64,000 nt of DNA from Stenotrophomonas indicatrix (GCA_041545745.1 CP168152.1:2850001-2914000), one strand, 5' to 3'; numbered from the stretch's first letter, positions 28,278 to 37,334 are shown. Translations and numbers: made by a program. The notes: generated by a model not told the origin, from the letters alone.

Positions 28278-29240
28278 TCATTCTGCCGCCGCAGCCGACC
28301 TTGCCGCCACACCCGTCACCTTGGCCGGCATCCACATGCCCGGCGTCCAGCCACTGGCCTGCAGGATCGCCTTCGGGTTGTCCTGCTGGATCAGCGCGCG
28401 CACAGCATCGCGCTTGTTGTCGGCCTGCAGGTAATACGCTTTGGCGATGCGATAGCCCACCCAGTAACCCAGATCGTAAGGCTCCTGCGAACCCGGCGTG
28501 TAGTTGTAAAGCCAGGGCTTCAGATCGGTGCTGTCCATATCCAGCGCGAACGCGCTTTCGATATGCACTTCCCTGCCCCGCGTCCAGCCTGCATGCCGGC
28601 CATTGCCGACGTTGCCGGAAATCAGTTCGGCGATGAACTCGGCGATACCCTCACCCAACGACTCGCGCAGTACCGTCGCCCGCGGGTCGCCTGCTTCGTA
28701 CTCGCTTACTCCGGTCTGCTGGATATGCACGTACTCATGGGCGATCACGTGCACGAAGCGGTCCTGCGCGTTGGCGTTCATGAAGTCGGCCGCGCACAGC
28801 GCTTCCAGGCCGATCACCACTCCGTTCGGGTGCGTCATACCTACTGGCTTGCCGCGCCCCACCACGATCGCTACCGGCGGGAACTTCGCCTGCGGGTAGA
28901 TCGCCTGCAGGTTGGCGAATACCTGCACCAGTCGTTGCCGCACCGCAGGCAACTCCACCAGACAGGCCCGCCCATTCGCATACACCGCAGGCTCGCGCGC
29001 CATTGCTTCGGCCATGCGCTCGGCGGTCACCCGGCGCAGCTTGGCGAACTGGGCCAAGCTCGGCGTGCCCTGTGCCAGGTACTGCTCCAGCTGGGCCACG
29101 CTCGGCTTGCCTCCGGCGGCCTCGTACAGCGCGTAGAAACGGGTGGCATCGGTGGTCAGGATTTCCGGTCCCGCCGCCTGGGTGGCGCCGATCACCCCGC
29201 CGAGGGCCAGGGCAAGCAGGCAACGCAACGACACGAACAT
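28278..29240 (-). CDS. Exported DUF2268-type zincin-like protein
   Basis: The 320-residue protein has a signal peptide (about 1-22). Residues HVIAHEYVHIQQ (164-175) contain the HExxH zinc motif, and LGEGIAEFIAEL about 25 residues later can supply the third ligand, as in DUF2268 predicted Zn-dependent proteases. Substrate unknown; a periplasmic location is expected. It is followed by the SGNH hydrolase gene 49 bp downstream on the same strand, possibly as one transcript. Confidence 0.72.
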   Translation of the reverse strand: MFVSLRCLLALALGGVIGATQAAGPEILTTDATRFYALYEAAGGKPSVAQLEQYLAQGTPSLAQFAKLRRVTAERMAEAMAREPAVYANGRACLVELPAVRQRLVQVFANLQAIYPQAKFPPVAIVVGRGKPVGMTHPNGVVIGLEALCAADFMNANAQDRFVHVIAHEYVHIQQTGVSEYEAGDPRATVLRESLGEGIAEFIAELISGNVGNGRHAGWTRGREVHIESAFALDMDSTDLKPWLYNYTPGSQEPYDLGYWVGYRIAKAYYLQADNKRDAVRALIQQDNPKAILQASGWTPGMWMPAKVTGVAARSAAAAE

Positions 29241-29380
29241 GGCTCCGTCCTTGGTGGAGTGCACGCGAAGCGCGCAATCTATCACCGTGTCAGCGCATGC
29301 GCTGCCGTATCGTGCAACGCCCTCCCCTGCTGTGCCAGACTCGCGGCGAGCGGCTGCCATGGAAGCAAGGGGAAGACAGG

Positions 29381-30364
29381 ATGATGATCGTTCCAGCCTA
29401 CTGGGCCGAAGCCCGCCTGCAGGACAGGTACAGGGGCCGGCCGGTGGTGGTCCGCCGGTTCGGCTGGTCCGACGACGACCAAGGTGCCGCACAGGCCCAC
29501 GCCGATGCGCGTGCACGCGAAGCGCTCGATGCCATCCTCAGCGGCCAGACCGTGCCGCGTCGCGAGCGACGGACCAACTACGGTGTCGAGGGCATCCCGA
29601 TCCGCGAGCAGATCGTGCAGCGCAGGGATGATGTCATCGTCACCCGCAACAGCTATGGCGCGCTGTGCCTGAACGCCCCCGACGTACTGTTCGCCGACAT
29701 CGACCATGTGCCCACTCCGTCGGGCTGTGCTTTGCCACTGCTCGGTGCACTCGGGCTGCTGGCAGCCGGTGCACTGATCGGCGGAGCCCTGGGCAACCTC
29801 AATATCGGCCTGGGAGCCGGCGGCATCGCGATGGTGGTGATCAACCAGATCATGTCGCAGCGGCGCAAGCAACGATTGGCCCGGTCCGGCGGCGTCGAAG
29901 GCATCGCACTGCAGCGTGTGCAGGCGTTCGTCGAACACCGTCCCGACTGGCACCTGCGCGCCTACCGCACTCCGGCCGGGCTGCGCGTGCTGGCGATGCA
30001 TGCCACGTTCGAACCACAGGATGCGCAGGTGCATGCCTTCTTCAAGGCATTGGGCACCGACACGTTGTATGCACGCATGTGCACACTGCAGCATTGCTTC
30101 CGTGCGCGGCTGACACCCAAACCTTGGCGGCTTGGCATCATCGCGCGCATCCGTCCACCGGTGGCGGCCTGGTCGGCCGAGCAGGCCAGCAACCCCGACC
30201 GTCTGGCGTGGATCGCCGAATACGAAAGGAAAAGTGCCGGTTTCGCTGCATGCGCCTATGTGCGCAGCTTCGGCGACGAGCAACGCGTGGACGCCAAGGC
30301 CGAACGCGTGCGCGACCTGCACGATCGGATGTCGCGTGCGCTGGAGAACCTGCCGCTGGGCTGA
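29381..30364 (+). CDS. Membrane-associated protein of unknown function
   Basis: The 327-residue protein has a soluble N-terminal part, a hydrophobic hairpin (about 121-165: ALPLLGALGLLAAGALIGGA and GAGGIAMVVINQIM), and a C-terminal soluble domain from about 180 beginning GVEGIALQRVQAFVEHRPDW. I recognise no domain. The pattern YRTPAGLRVLAMHATFEP (in the C-terminal half) looks like one conserved core. ATG 29381 follows AAGGGGAAG. It is divergent from the DUF2268 gene and convergent with the next small gene. Confidence 0.6.
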   Translation: MMIVPAYWAEARLQDRYRGRPVVVRRFGWSDDDQGAAQAHADARAREALDAILSGQTVPRRERRTNYGVEGIPIREQIVQRRDDVIVTRNSYGALCLNAPDVLFADIDHVPTPSGCALPLLGALGLLAAGALIGGALGNLNIGLGAGGIAMVVINQIMSQRRKQRLARSGGVEGIALQRVQAFVEHRPDWHLRAYRTPAGLRVLAMHATFEPQDAQVHAFFKALGTDTLYARMCTLQHCFRARLTPKPWRLGIIARIRPPVAAWSAEQASNPDRLAWIAEYERKSAGFAACAYVRSFGDEQRVDAKAERVRDLHDRMSRALENLPLG

Positions 30365-30377
30365 GTGCCCGTCGTGC

Positions 30378-30701
30378 TCAGCGGCCGCCCTGCACGAAGG
30401 GTTGGCCCGCCAGCGTGGTTCCCACCTGCACAGCGACCTGCCGCCCATCCTTGGCGAAGGTGCTGCTGCAGTTGTTGCCACCCTTCTGGCAACCCACTTC
30501 CGGGAAACCCTCCAGTGCTTCGGGCGCATCGCGTGGCGGGTTCGCCTGCCACCCTGCGGCATCAAGCAGTCGCTTGGCCTTGGTATAGGGCATGCCGGGG
30601 GTGATGCCCAGCGCTGCCAGCTCAGCCGGCAGCGGCTGGGCGAGTGCAGTTCCCGGGACAAGGGAAATCGACAGCGATACGGCGAGGATGAAGGCCTTCA
30701 T
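30378..30701 (-). CDS. Small exported protein of unknown function
   Basis: The 107-residue protein has a clear signal peptide (1-21, LVPGTALAQ). The mature part, about 85 residues, has PGMPYTKAKRLLDAAGWQAN, a pattern seen in small secreted SH3-like or BON-like proteins, and two Cys (in GCQKGGNNC) that could form a disulfide. No function assigned. It ends 14 bp from the convergent gene at 30364. Confidence 0.6.
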   Translation of the reverse strand: MKAFILAVSLSISLVPGTALAQPLPAELAALGITPGMPYTKAKRLLDAAGWQANPPRDAPEALEGFPEVGCQKGGNNCSSTFAKDGRQVAVQVGTTLAGQPFVQGGR

Positions 30702-30825
30702 GGAGCGAACCCGTAGCAGACATCAGATGCGCAGCGTACCGCAGCTTTGTGGCCGGTCCATGCCTGCATCACAGATGGTTACGCAACACCCACAGGGGGA
30801 TACCTGGACACGACGCCTGAATCAG

Positions 30826-30850
30826 AAAGGCCGCCCCGGAGGGCGGCCTT
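30826..30850 (-). terminator. Stem-loop after the S9 peptidase gene
   Basis: A stem of about 10 bp (AAGGCCGCC and its complement around CCGGA) lies just beyond the stop at 30857. On the minus strand it is followed by a short T run (TTTCTGATT). A moderate intrinsic terminator for the peptidase transcript. Confidence 0.65.
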
Positions 30851-30856
30851 GCCGGA

Positions 30857-33319
30857 TTACTTCGCGTTCTTCACGTAAGTGTCAAACCAGTTGAGCATTT
30901 CATGGACCAGCTGTTCGTTCGACTCCAGCGCGGTGTACCAGTGCGGTTCGTTCGGCAGCATCACCAGGCGGGTGGTACCACCATTGCCACGGATCGCCTG
31001 GTACAGCTTGCGCGACTGGAACGGCTCGGTGCCCGGGTTGGCATCGTCCTCGCCATGGACCAGCAGCAGCGGCAGCTTGATCTTGTCGGCGTAGAAGAAC
31101 GGCGAGGCCTTCAGGTACACGTCCTGCGCCTGCCACACCGAGCGGCGCTCGTTCTGGAAGCCGAACGGGGTGAAGGTCTTGTTGTACGAGCCACTGGTCG
31201 CCACGCCGGCCCTGAACAGGTTGGTGTGGGCGATCAGGTTGGCGGTCATCAGGCCACCATGGCTGTGGCCGGTCACGCCGATGCGGTTGCGGTCGACCAC
31301 ACCCAGTTCCACGGCCTTGTCCACCGCTGCCTTGGCATCGGCTTCCAACTGTTCCAGATAGGTGTCGTAGGCGTTCTTCGGGTCACCCACGATCGGGAAC
31401 GAGGCGTTGTCGATGATCGCGTAGCCGGCCAGCAGCATCAGGCGGTACGGCTGCAGACGGGTGAAGGTCTGCTGCGAACCGGACACCTGCCCGGCCTGCG
31501 CGGCATTGGCGAAGTCGGCCGGGTACGCATACAGGATCGCCGGTACGCGCTGGCCTTCCTTGTAGCCCGGCGGCGTGTACAGGGTGAACGACAGGTCCAC
31601 GCCATCGGCGCGCTTGTAGGTCACCAGGCGTTTCTGGATCTGCCGCACTTCCGGCGTCGGGTCGACCAGCTTGGTCAACGCGGTGGGCCTGGACTCGAAC
31701 TGCGCTTCGCCGGCCTTGGCATTGTCGATGCGCTCACCGAGCAGCCGCACGAATGCGTTCGGCGGATCGATCACCGACTGGTGCCAGGTCAGGAAGCGAC
31801 CCGGCGTATTGCTGAATCCCAGGAACTGCTCATACGCATCGGCATCGCTGCGGAACAGGCGTTCAGTCTTCAAGGTGCCCAGGTCGAGCGCATCCAGGAA
31901 CGGACGGTCGCCCTGCGGCGACGCACCCTGCCCGCGCAGGAACACGGTGTTGCCCTCCTGGCGCACCACCGGCGCACCGCTGGGCAGGCGCTTGAACACG
32001 AGGTTGCCCGGGTTGCCGTACAGCTCATCACTGGACATGTCCCACAGCAGACGCCCTTCCTTCTTCGGCTGGTCCACATCGACGATGCGGGCCTGCATCC
32101 AGTGGCGGTTCTCGTCGTTCTCGAACTGGAACGACACGGCCGGGTCGGCCGACCACGCGAAGCCCTCGAAGCGCTGTGCAGTGCGGGCGATTTCCACCGG
32201 CTTGCCGGTGAACGGCGCCTTCAGCATCAGCACGCGATCGCGATGCGGCACGCTCACCTTCCAGTCGCCCTTGTCCAGCGCTTCGGCATAGACCAGGGTG
32301 GCCGGGTCGGTGGAGCGCCAGTCGTAACCGCGGGGGCCTTCCGGCACACCGTGTACCGGCACGCGATCGGCCAGCGGCAGGCTGGCCAGCACCGTGTTGC
32401 GGCCATTGGCCAGGTCCAGCACCGCCACATCATTGGCGAAGCGCTGGTAGGTCACCGCGTGCGAGAACGGCGCCTTCAGGGTCTCGGTCAGCACATGCAC
32501 GCCATCGGGCGCCGCGTTGACGTCGTTGTACAGCGCCGGCTGGCCAACCGGGCGCACGCTGCCGGCAGCGGTATCGACCACCGCCAGCTGCGAGGCACCG
32601 TAATAGGCGAACAGCTTTTCATCGTGCACGCTGGTCAGCGTGTCGCGCGCTTCATAGGTGCTGCTCTCGCCACTGCTGCCCAGCGATTCCTGCGCGTCCG
32701 GACCGGTGGGCGTGCCGCCGTTGGACGGCGCCGGCCCCTGGTTGGCCGGCACCAGCTTCACCAGCAGGCTCTGGCTGCCCCCCAGCCACTGCACGGTGCT
32801 GCCGAAAATGGGGTTCAGCTGCACGTTCGGCACCTGCTTCACCTGGCCGGTGGCGGCGTCGCCCACCCACAGCTGCACGCTGGTATCGACCGCATTCTGG
32901 AAGGCGAAACGGTTGCCATCGGCCGACCACTGCGCGGCCCCTGCGCAGCCCTGCGGCAGGTTGACCTTGGTGCTCTTGCCGCTGGCGATCTCGACCAGGG
33001 TGAAGTCGGCCACGCAGGCCGGAATGCCGTAGCCGCCGGGGGTGTCGTGGCGGCTGCGGTTCTTCGGTTCCAGGCGCACGCCGGCCAGCTTCAGGTATGG
33101 CTGGGCCACCCGGGTGATGGACGGATAGGTCTGTGCGGTGGTCAGTAGCAAGCGCTGGCCGCTGGGGTCGATGTTCGGTGCCGGCGGCGGCGGGGCCTTG
33201 AGTACCTTGAGCAGGTGTTCCGGCGGCTTGGCGTAGTCGGCGAAGGCCGGGCCGGCGGCCAACAGGCCGAGCGTGGCAACGGCAACGGCCGCCACCAGAG
33301 AGGTACGACGGATGAGCAT
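30857..33319 (-). CDS. Exported S9-family (prolyl oligopeptidase-like) peptidase
   Basis: The 820-residue protein has a signal peptide (about 1-28, GPAFA-DY). The N-terminal two thirds form a beta-propeller-like region. The C-terminal alpha/beta-hydrolase domain has the nucleophile elbow GHSHGG (684-689, Ser686), the acid in HGEDDANPG (Asp758 or 759) and His793 in PNEPHWY. It resembles glutamyl/dipeptidyl peptidases of periplasmic type in xanthomonads. ATG 33319 is preceded by GGGGAAAAGG. It likely digests peptides for nutrition. A single gene with its own terminator. Confidence 0.88.
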   Translation of the reverse strand: MLIRRTSLVAAVAVATLGLLAAGPAFADYAKPPEHLLKVLKAPPPPAPNIDPSGQRLLLTTAQTYPSITRVAQPYLKLAGVRLEPKNRSRHDTPGGYGIPACVADFTLVEIASGKSTKVNLPQGCAGAAQWSADGNRFAFQNAVDTSVQLWVGDAATGQVKQVPNVQLNPIFGSTVQWLGGSQSLLVKLVPANQGPAPSNGGTPTGPDAQESLGSSGESSTYEARDTLTSVHDEKLFAYYGASQLAVVDTAAGSVRPVGQPALYNDVNAAPDGVHVLTETLKAPFSHAVTYQRFANDVAVLDLANGRNTVLASLPLADRVPVHGVPEGPRGYDWRSTDPATLVYAEALDKGDWKVSVPHRDRVLMLKAPFTGKPVEIARTAQRFEGFAWSADPAVSFQFENDENRHWMQARIVDVDQPKKEGRLLWDMSSDELYGNPGNLVFKRLPSGAPVVRQEGNTVFLRGQGASPQGDRPFLDALDLGTLKTERLFRSDADAYEQFLGFSNTPGRFLTWHQSVIDPPNAFVRLLGERIDNAKAGEAQFESRPTALTKLVDPTPEVRQIQKRLVTYKRADGVDLSFTLYTPPGYKEGQRVPAILYAYPADFANAAQAGQVSGSQQTFTRLQPYRLMLLAGYAIIDNASFPIVGDPKNAYDTYLEQLEADAKAAVDKAVELGVVDRNRIGVTGHSHGGLMTANLIAHTNLFRAGVATSGSYNKTFTPFGFQNERRSVWQAQDVYLKASPFFYADKIKLPLLLVHGEDDANPGTEPFQSRKLYQAIRGNGGTTRLVMLPNEPHWYTALESNEQLVHEMLNWFDTYVKNAK

Positions 33320-33475
33320 CCTTTTCCCCTGGGGTGTGAGTTGGGTACCCGCACGGCGGGCATGGGCCGAATCTAACACCCCCGGCCCACCGGGAAATGG
33401 GCCGGAAGGGCTAGTCGCCCCATCCTGCAAAGCGTGGCCCTGCCTGGCCTGGCCTCCTCCCTGGATGCCCCTCAC

Positions 33476-33811
33476 TTACTGCCGCGCGTGCAGTTCCCAG
33501 GTGGACAGATAATCGGGATCGATCACTGTCACGCCACTGGAGCGCAACTGGTACTCACCCGGCGCGGCCGGCAGATACTGGTCCAGCATCGGCGGCAGAT
33601 AGCGCTCGTGTCCGTCATCGCCATCGGCCAGCACCAGCCCTTCTTCGGCACTGACCCTCAGCACGGTGCCGGCAAACTGCTCCAGCCCCTGCACCTGGCC
33701 ATCGCCACCAAAACGGGTAACGCCCACCAGTACCAGCTTGCCAATCATCTGCGCGGCCTTGGCATCATCCAGATCCAGGGGCGGCAGGGCTCCTCTCGAT
33801 TCGTTGCTCAT
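33476..33811 (-). CDS. Small cytoplasmic protein of unknown function
   Basis: The 111-residue protein has a compact beta-rich pattern: GKLVLVGVTRFGGDGQVQGL, FAGTVLRV, GLVLADGDDGHERYLPPML, YQLRSSGVTVIDPDYLSTWE. This looks like a small SH3/OB-like barrel, but I cannot name the family. ATG 33811 overlaps the stop of a small upstream frame (33808-33810), so the two may be co-translated. Confidence 0.6.
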   Translation of the reverse strand: MSNESRGALPPLDLDDAKAAQMIGKLVLVGVTRFGGDGQVQGLEQFAGTVLRVSAEEGLVLADGDDGHERYLPPMLDQYLPAAPGEYQLRSSGVTVIDPDYLSTWELHARQ

Positions 33812-34017
33812 CGTGCACCTCGGAAGCCTGCGTGGACATCGTGGACGAGATGCGCGCCCAGTGCTGCAAAGGAAACAGCATCGTGGGGCGACTCGCATGC
33901 ATGTAGTGGCTCTGCGCACTGCGGGATGCAGAGCCAACCATCGGCGCTCAACTCACGGAAGAATTCTGTCTGAGGCTGCATGAACCGCAGCAGCGGTTTC
34001 AGCATGTTCGCCAACAT
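33808..34017 (-). CDS. Possible small protein coupled to the 111-residue protein
   Basis: The 69-residue frame starts MLANMLKPLLRFMQPQTEFF and ends exactly in an ATGA overlap with the next gene, the arrangement typical of a real coupled gene. The rest contains two Cys-Xn pairs (WLCIPQCAEPLHACE) and a helical end. No ribosome site is clear, and ATG 34005 is an alternative. No family recognised; the main evidence is the overlap. Confidence 0.4.
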   Translation of the reverse strand: MLANMLKPLLRFMQPQTEFFRELSADGWLCIPQCAEPLHACESPHDAVSFAALGAHLVHDVHAGFRGAR

Positions 34018-34023
34018 CAGCAC

Positions 34024-34407
34024 ACGCTATCTGGGCGACAGGCCGGTTGCTGATGCGGTAGGTGTACGCGTGAACAGGTCTGTGCATCGCGGGCCTCCTT
34101 GCCGGGGGAGTGGCCGTGCAGGCCACGTTCAACGCTGCGCAATGTGCAGGAAACGGGCTGGCGGGTGTCGGTCGCGGGATAGCCGCAGGCCTGCAACTCA
34201 AGGCCATGCCTGCGCTTGATCATCTACACGATTGGATGCTGCCACCGCTCACGGAATGGCGAAGTGAAGAAAATTCCGCGGCATCCGGGCCGGGCAACCC
34301 CGCTTGCAGCAAATGCCTGAGCCAAACGCGCTCTGCCCCGATTCCAGCAGTCGTCAATTGCATTTAACCTGTGATTCACCTGGCCCACCTTAGGGTCAGC
34401 GCTCAAC
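34024..34407. other. 384-bp stretch without a convincing gene
   Basis: The plus strand has an open frame from GTG 34110 to 34367 (85 codons), but it lacks a clear ribosome site and recognisable motif. The end (about 34340-34400) is AT-richer and should hold the promoter of the lipoprotein-effector pair; I could not define a good -35/-10 pair. No palindromic repeat is seen here. Confidence 0.4.
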
Positions 34408-34422
34408 ATGCAGGGAACGCTT

Positions 34423-35040
34423 ATGTTTGGGTACGCATTCACACGGCTGTGGGCAATCGCCCTATGTTCGGCCTCGCTCTGCGCCTGCACACACGCGACT
34501 GACCATTCGTCGACCTCTCAAGGACCCGTTACCATGGCATCGACTGCCTCCGACGCCGCAACGCCGTCTGCACTCAGCGCAGACCAACTCCTGTTGCGCC
34601 TGCTGGATCTGATCAAGAACACCACCTCCACCCGTGAACTGACCCTGGAACGGGTATCGCAGGCTATGCAGGCGCCCGCGCAGCGTTTCGGCCCGGGGCA
34701 CTTCGGCTACGGTGGCACGCTCACTCCAGAGTGGAGCTACGGCCTCGAAATCAGGAAGGCTGGCGCCGCCGATGCGCGCCTGGATCTCAATTTCATCGAT
34801 ACCACCGCCGAGCGCAAAGCCAACGCAACGGCGATCTGCCAGGTCGACTTCGACCAGTTCGCCTCCGGTCTGCAGGCCGCGGGCTTCAAGCGCGACACCA
34901 TCCGCGGCGAGCACGGCCGGGTCATCCATGACCGTTTCGATCGCCCGGATCTGACCATCAAGGTCGACACGATGGCTGAGGATTCAACCCCGTCTGGCAA
35001 GCCGGCGCATGCCTGCGTCCGCCTTGTGACCGTGCAGTAA
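34423..35040 (+). CDS. Lipoprotein, probable immunity protein for the adjacent XVIPCD effector
   Basis: From ATG 34423 the protein has 205 residues and begins MFGYAFTRLWAIALCSASLC, with a lipobox-like LCAC ending the signal peptide, so the mature protein is predicted to be a periplasmic lipoprotein. An ATG at 34408 is possible, but AGGGA precedes 34423. The body has DLIKNTTSTRELTLERVSQA and two beta-rich blocks; no enzyme motif. In xanthomonads, effectors of the antibacterial type IV system are commonly encoded next to a periplasmic lipoprotein that blocks them. Gene order and 13-bp spacing to the effector support that role. Confidence 0.7.
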   Translation: MFGYAFTRLWAIALCSASLCACTHATDHSSTSQGPVTMASTASDAATPSALSADQLLLRLLDLIKNTTSTRELTLERVSQAMQAPAQRFGPGHFGYGGTLTPEWSYGLEIRKAGAADARLDLNFIDTTAERKANATAICQVDFDQFASGLQAAGFKRDTIRGEHGRVIHDRFDRPDLTIKVDTMAEDSTPSGKPAHACVRLVTVQ

Positions 35041-35053
35041 GGAGCACCGCACC

Positions 35054-36493
35054 ATGCCTACGCTTTCAGCGGATACGGAACGCCTGCTGACCGAATTTGC
35101 AGGAAAACCCGATGTAACGACCGATCAGGTCGACAACCTTCGCAAGGCCATTGCCAATTCTCCGGCGCTGGCAACCCAGGTCGACTCGGCCATCGCCGCC
35201 GGTCATCTGCAGCGCTTTGAGCTGCTGCCTGCCGACAGCAGTGTGGGCGGCGAGTACGACGGCGGCGCAAAGACGATCAGCCTGCCGGCATCCAGTCTGT
35301 CCAACCCGGCAGCCCCGGACAAACACGACGCTGCAGAGCTGACCTTCGTGCTGGGCCATGAGCTACAGCACGGGTTCAATGATGCAGCGACCGAACGGGC
35401 CTATAAGCAGTTTGATTCCGATATTGCAAACATTGCCGCACGCGATTCGACCCACGACTACACGCAGGCCATCGGCACCCTGCTCGCAGCCAACCGGCGC
35501 GACGAGGCATCGGCGAACATCGAGGGCTGGAATGCGCTGGTGGGCATGGTCAAGACCGCCAACCCGGACGCCACGCTGCAGAATGTCTACGAAGCAAGTA
35601 CCCGCGCCAAGGAATTCGTGCGCGTGCAGCCCGGCCCGCCGATGACCTATACCGCGCATCCGGACCTCACACTCAATGCAGACCTGAGCATGACCGCCAC
35701 TGCCGCCAACATCGAGGGCATGGGCAAGCACTACTACGACGAAGGTGTGTCGTCCGGGCTGGGCCCCAACGGCAATTCTGACTACCAGAATTTCTACGCT
35801 GCCTCTGCCATCAGTCGCGCCTGCGAGGAAGAGGCCAAGAACCCATCACCCGATGGCATCAGCAGAATGTCGGTAAACATGGCACAGCTGGGCCTGCAGG
35901 AAAGCCTGCTGGAACAGAACGGCCTGTATCTGGGCGAGGGCACGCCGCCACGACAGCCCTACTTCGATACCAGCACCTCGCCGTCCACATTGCATTATTT
36001 CGACCACACCGAGGGCACTTACGCCCACGTGCCCATCACGGCACAGGCAACCACACCCGTGCCGACCGAAGCGCAGGCTGCGCCGTTGGCGGGTGGCAAC
36101 GACCGTGCCCTGCACGATCAGATCCGCGGCAAGGTGGCCGAGCTGGATGCCGCCAACGGCCGCAGCTTCGATGCCTCCAGTGAACGCCTGAGCGCAAGCC
36201 TGCTGGTGCTGGCCCGCGAGAACGGCCTGGACCGCGTGGATCATGTGGTGCTCAGCCGACAGTCGGGGGATGTCGCCGCGGCGCAGAATGTGTTCGTGGT
36301 GAAGGGCGCACTGGATGATCCTGCGTCGCTGCGCGCATCGGCAGCCACTGCTGAAGCCGCACAGCGGCCGGTGCAGGAAAGCCTGGACAGCCTCGCCATC
36401 GTCAACCAGCGTCAAGCCGACCACGCATCGCAGGAGCAGACGCGCCAGCAGGTGCAGGTGCAGGAGCAGCAGCGCAGCGCGCTGTCGCATTGA
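35054..36493 (+). CDS. XVIPCD-containing type IV secretion effector with HExxH metallopeptidase-like domain
   Basis: The 479-residue protein has two parts. Residues about 1-325 contain LTFVLGHELQHGFND (96-110) with an HExxH zinc motif (H102, E103, H106) and a later RRDEASANIEGWNAL (148-162) where a Glu could be the third ligand. Residues about 348-479 form an XVIPCD: SERLSASLLVLARENGLDRV then DHVV (377-400), VFVVKGALDDPASLR, and a Gln-rich tail. XVIPCD is recognised by VirD4 of the xanthomonad antibacterial T4SS. AAGGAG precedes the ATG. No signal peptide, as expected. Likely a toxin injected into rival bacteria; the periplasmic lipoprotein upstream suggests it acts in the target periplasm. 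Confidence 0.85.
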   Translation: MPTLSADTERLLTEFAGKPDVTTDQVDNLRKAIANSPALATQVDSAIAAGHLQRFELLPADSSVGGEYDGGAKTISLPASSLSNPAAPDKHDAAELTFVLGHELQHGFNDAATERAYKQFDSDIANIAARDSTHDYTQAIGTLLAANRRDEASANIEGWNALVGMVKTANPDATLQNVYEASTRAKEFVRVQPGPPMTYTAHPDLTLNADLSMTATAANIEGMGKHYYDEGVSSGLGPNGNSDYQNFYAASAISRACEEEAKNPSPDGISRMSVNMAQLGLQESLLEQNGLYLGEGTPPRQPYFDTSTSPSTLHYFDHTEGTYAHVPITAQATTPVPTEAQAAPLAGGNDRALHDQIRGKVAELDAANGRSFDASSERLSASLLVLARENGLDRVDHVVLSRQSGDVAAAQNVFVVKGALDDPASLRASAATAEAAQRPVQESLDSLAIVNQRQADHASQEQTRQQVQVQEQQRSALSH

Positions 36494-36504
36494 CGACACG
36501 GGCG

Positions 36505-36525
36505 GCACCGGGCATCGCCCGGCGC
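36505..36525. repeat. SMAG-like palindrome after the effector gene
   Basis: GCACCGGGC-AT-CGCCCGGCGC type stem, 12 bp after the effector stop. It may act as the transcript end; there is no T run and no GTAG head. Confidence 0.5.
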
Positions 36526-36545
36526 AACCCAGGCATCGGCCACGC

Positions 36546-36551
36546 TAGAAT
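36546..36551 (+). promoter_or_regulatory. -10 box (TAGAAT) of a probably leaderless HipA-like gene
   Basis: TAGAAT lies six bases before ATG 36558, which puts the expected transcription start on the A of the start codon. No ribosome site precedes the ATG. No good -35 hexamer is visible at the proper distance. Confidence 0.5.
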
Positions 36552-36557
36552 GCCCTC

Positions 36558-37334
36558 ATGCGTACCGTCCATGCCCTCCGCTACATCACCCCCTTGCGGG
36601 AAGGTGGCTCACTGCCTGCCGTGGTCGAGACCGACGACGACGGTATGGCCGTACTCAAGTTCCGTGGTGCCGGCCAAGGCCCGAAGGCGCTGATTGCCGA
36701 ACTGATCGCGGGCGAGATGGCGCGCGCGGTGGGTCTGCCGATTCCGGAGATCCTGTTCGTCGAGCTGGACAGCGAGTTCGCCCGCACCGAGCCCGACCCG
36801 GAGATCCAGGACCTGATCCGCGCCAGCGAAGGCCTGAACCTGGGCCTGGATTACCTGCCCGGTGCGATCAACTACGACCCGGTGGCAATGCCGGTGGACG
36901 CTGACCTGGCCTCGCGCATCGTCTGGTTCGATGCGTTCACCAGCAACGTCGATCGCACCACGCGCAATCCGAACCTGATGGTCTGGCACCGCAAGCTGTA
37001 CTTGATCGACCACGGTGCGGCCATGTACTTCCATCACGACTGGGCCACTGCCGGCGATGCCTGCGAGAAGCCCTTCGTGCTGATCCGCGACCACGTGCTG
37101 CTGTCGTTCGCCAGCCGCATTGCCGAAGTGGATGCCGAACTGGCCGCGCGCCTGCCTGATGCAGAAATCGAGCGCATCGTCGGCCTGGTGCCGGACAGCT
37201 GGCTGGTCGATGAGCCGGCCTTCGACAACCCCCAGGCCTACCGGCAGGGCTACATCAACTACCTGAAGCATCGCCTGAAGGTGCGTGCGGTGTTCGTGCA
37301 GGAGGCCATCCGTGCCCACGCTGCACACGTATGA
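36558..37334 (+). CDS. HipA-like kinase domain protein
   Basis: The 258-residue protein matches the stand-alone HipA-like kinase domain (HipA_2 type). LKFRGAGQGPKALIAELIAG gives the nucleotide-binding Lys and early helix, FDAFTSNVDRTTRNPNLMVW contains the catalytic-loop Asp and Asn, and LIDHGAAMYFHHDW the metal-binding Asp. It lacks the N-terminal subdomain of classical HipA, and there is no HipB-type antitoxin gene. Its end overlaps a DUF3037 gene by 23 bp, a pairing found in many bacteria, which suggests the two proteins act together. Target and biological role are unknown. Confidence 0.75.
   Translation: MRTVHALRYITPLREGGSLPAVVETDDDGMAVLKFRGAGQGPKALIAELIAGEMARAVGLPIPEILFVELDSEFARTEPDPEIQDLIRASEGLNLGLDYLPGAINYDPVAMPVDADLASRIVWFDAFTSNVDRTTRNPNLMVWHRKLYLIDHGAAMYFHHDWATAGDACEKPFVLIRDHVLLSFASRIAEVDAELAARLPDAEIERIVGLVPDSWLVDEPAFDNPQAYRQGYINYLKHRLKVRAVFVQEAIRAHAAHV

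Noticed and set aside
30902..33148. Plus-strand open frame of 748 codons opposite the S9 peptidase
   Set aside because: Same mirror-frame effect: Arg/His/Gly/Ala-rich product, no start signal, overlaps a gene with an intact catalytic triad.
34110..34367. 85-codon plus-strand frame before the immunity lipoprotein
   Set aside because: GTG start without a ribosome site, no motif, and no overlap or spacing that suggests a real gene. Described only as part of the intergenic stretch.
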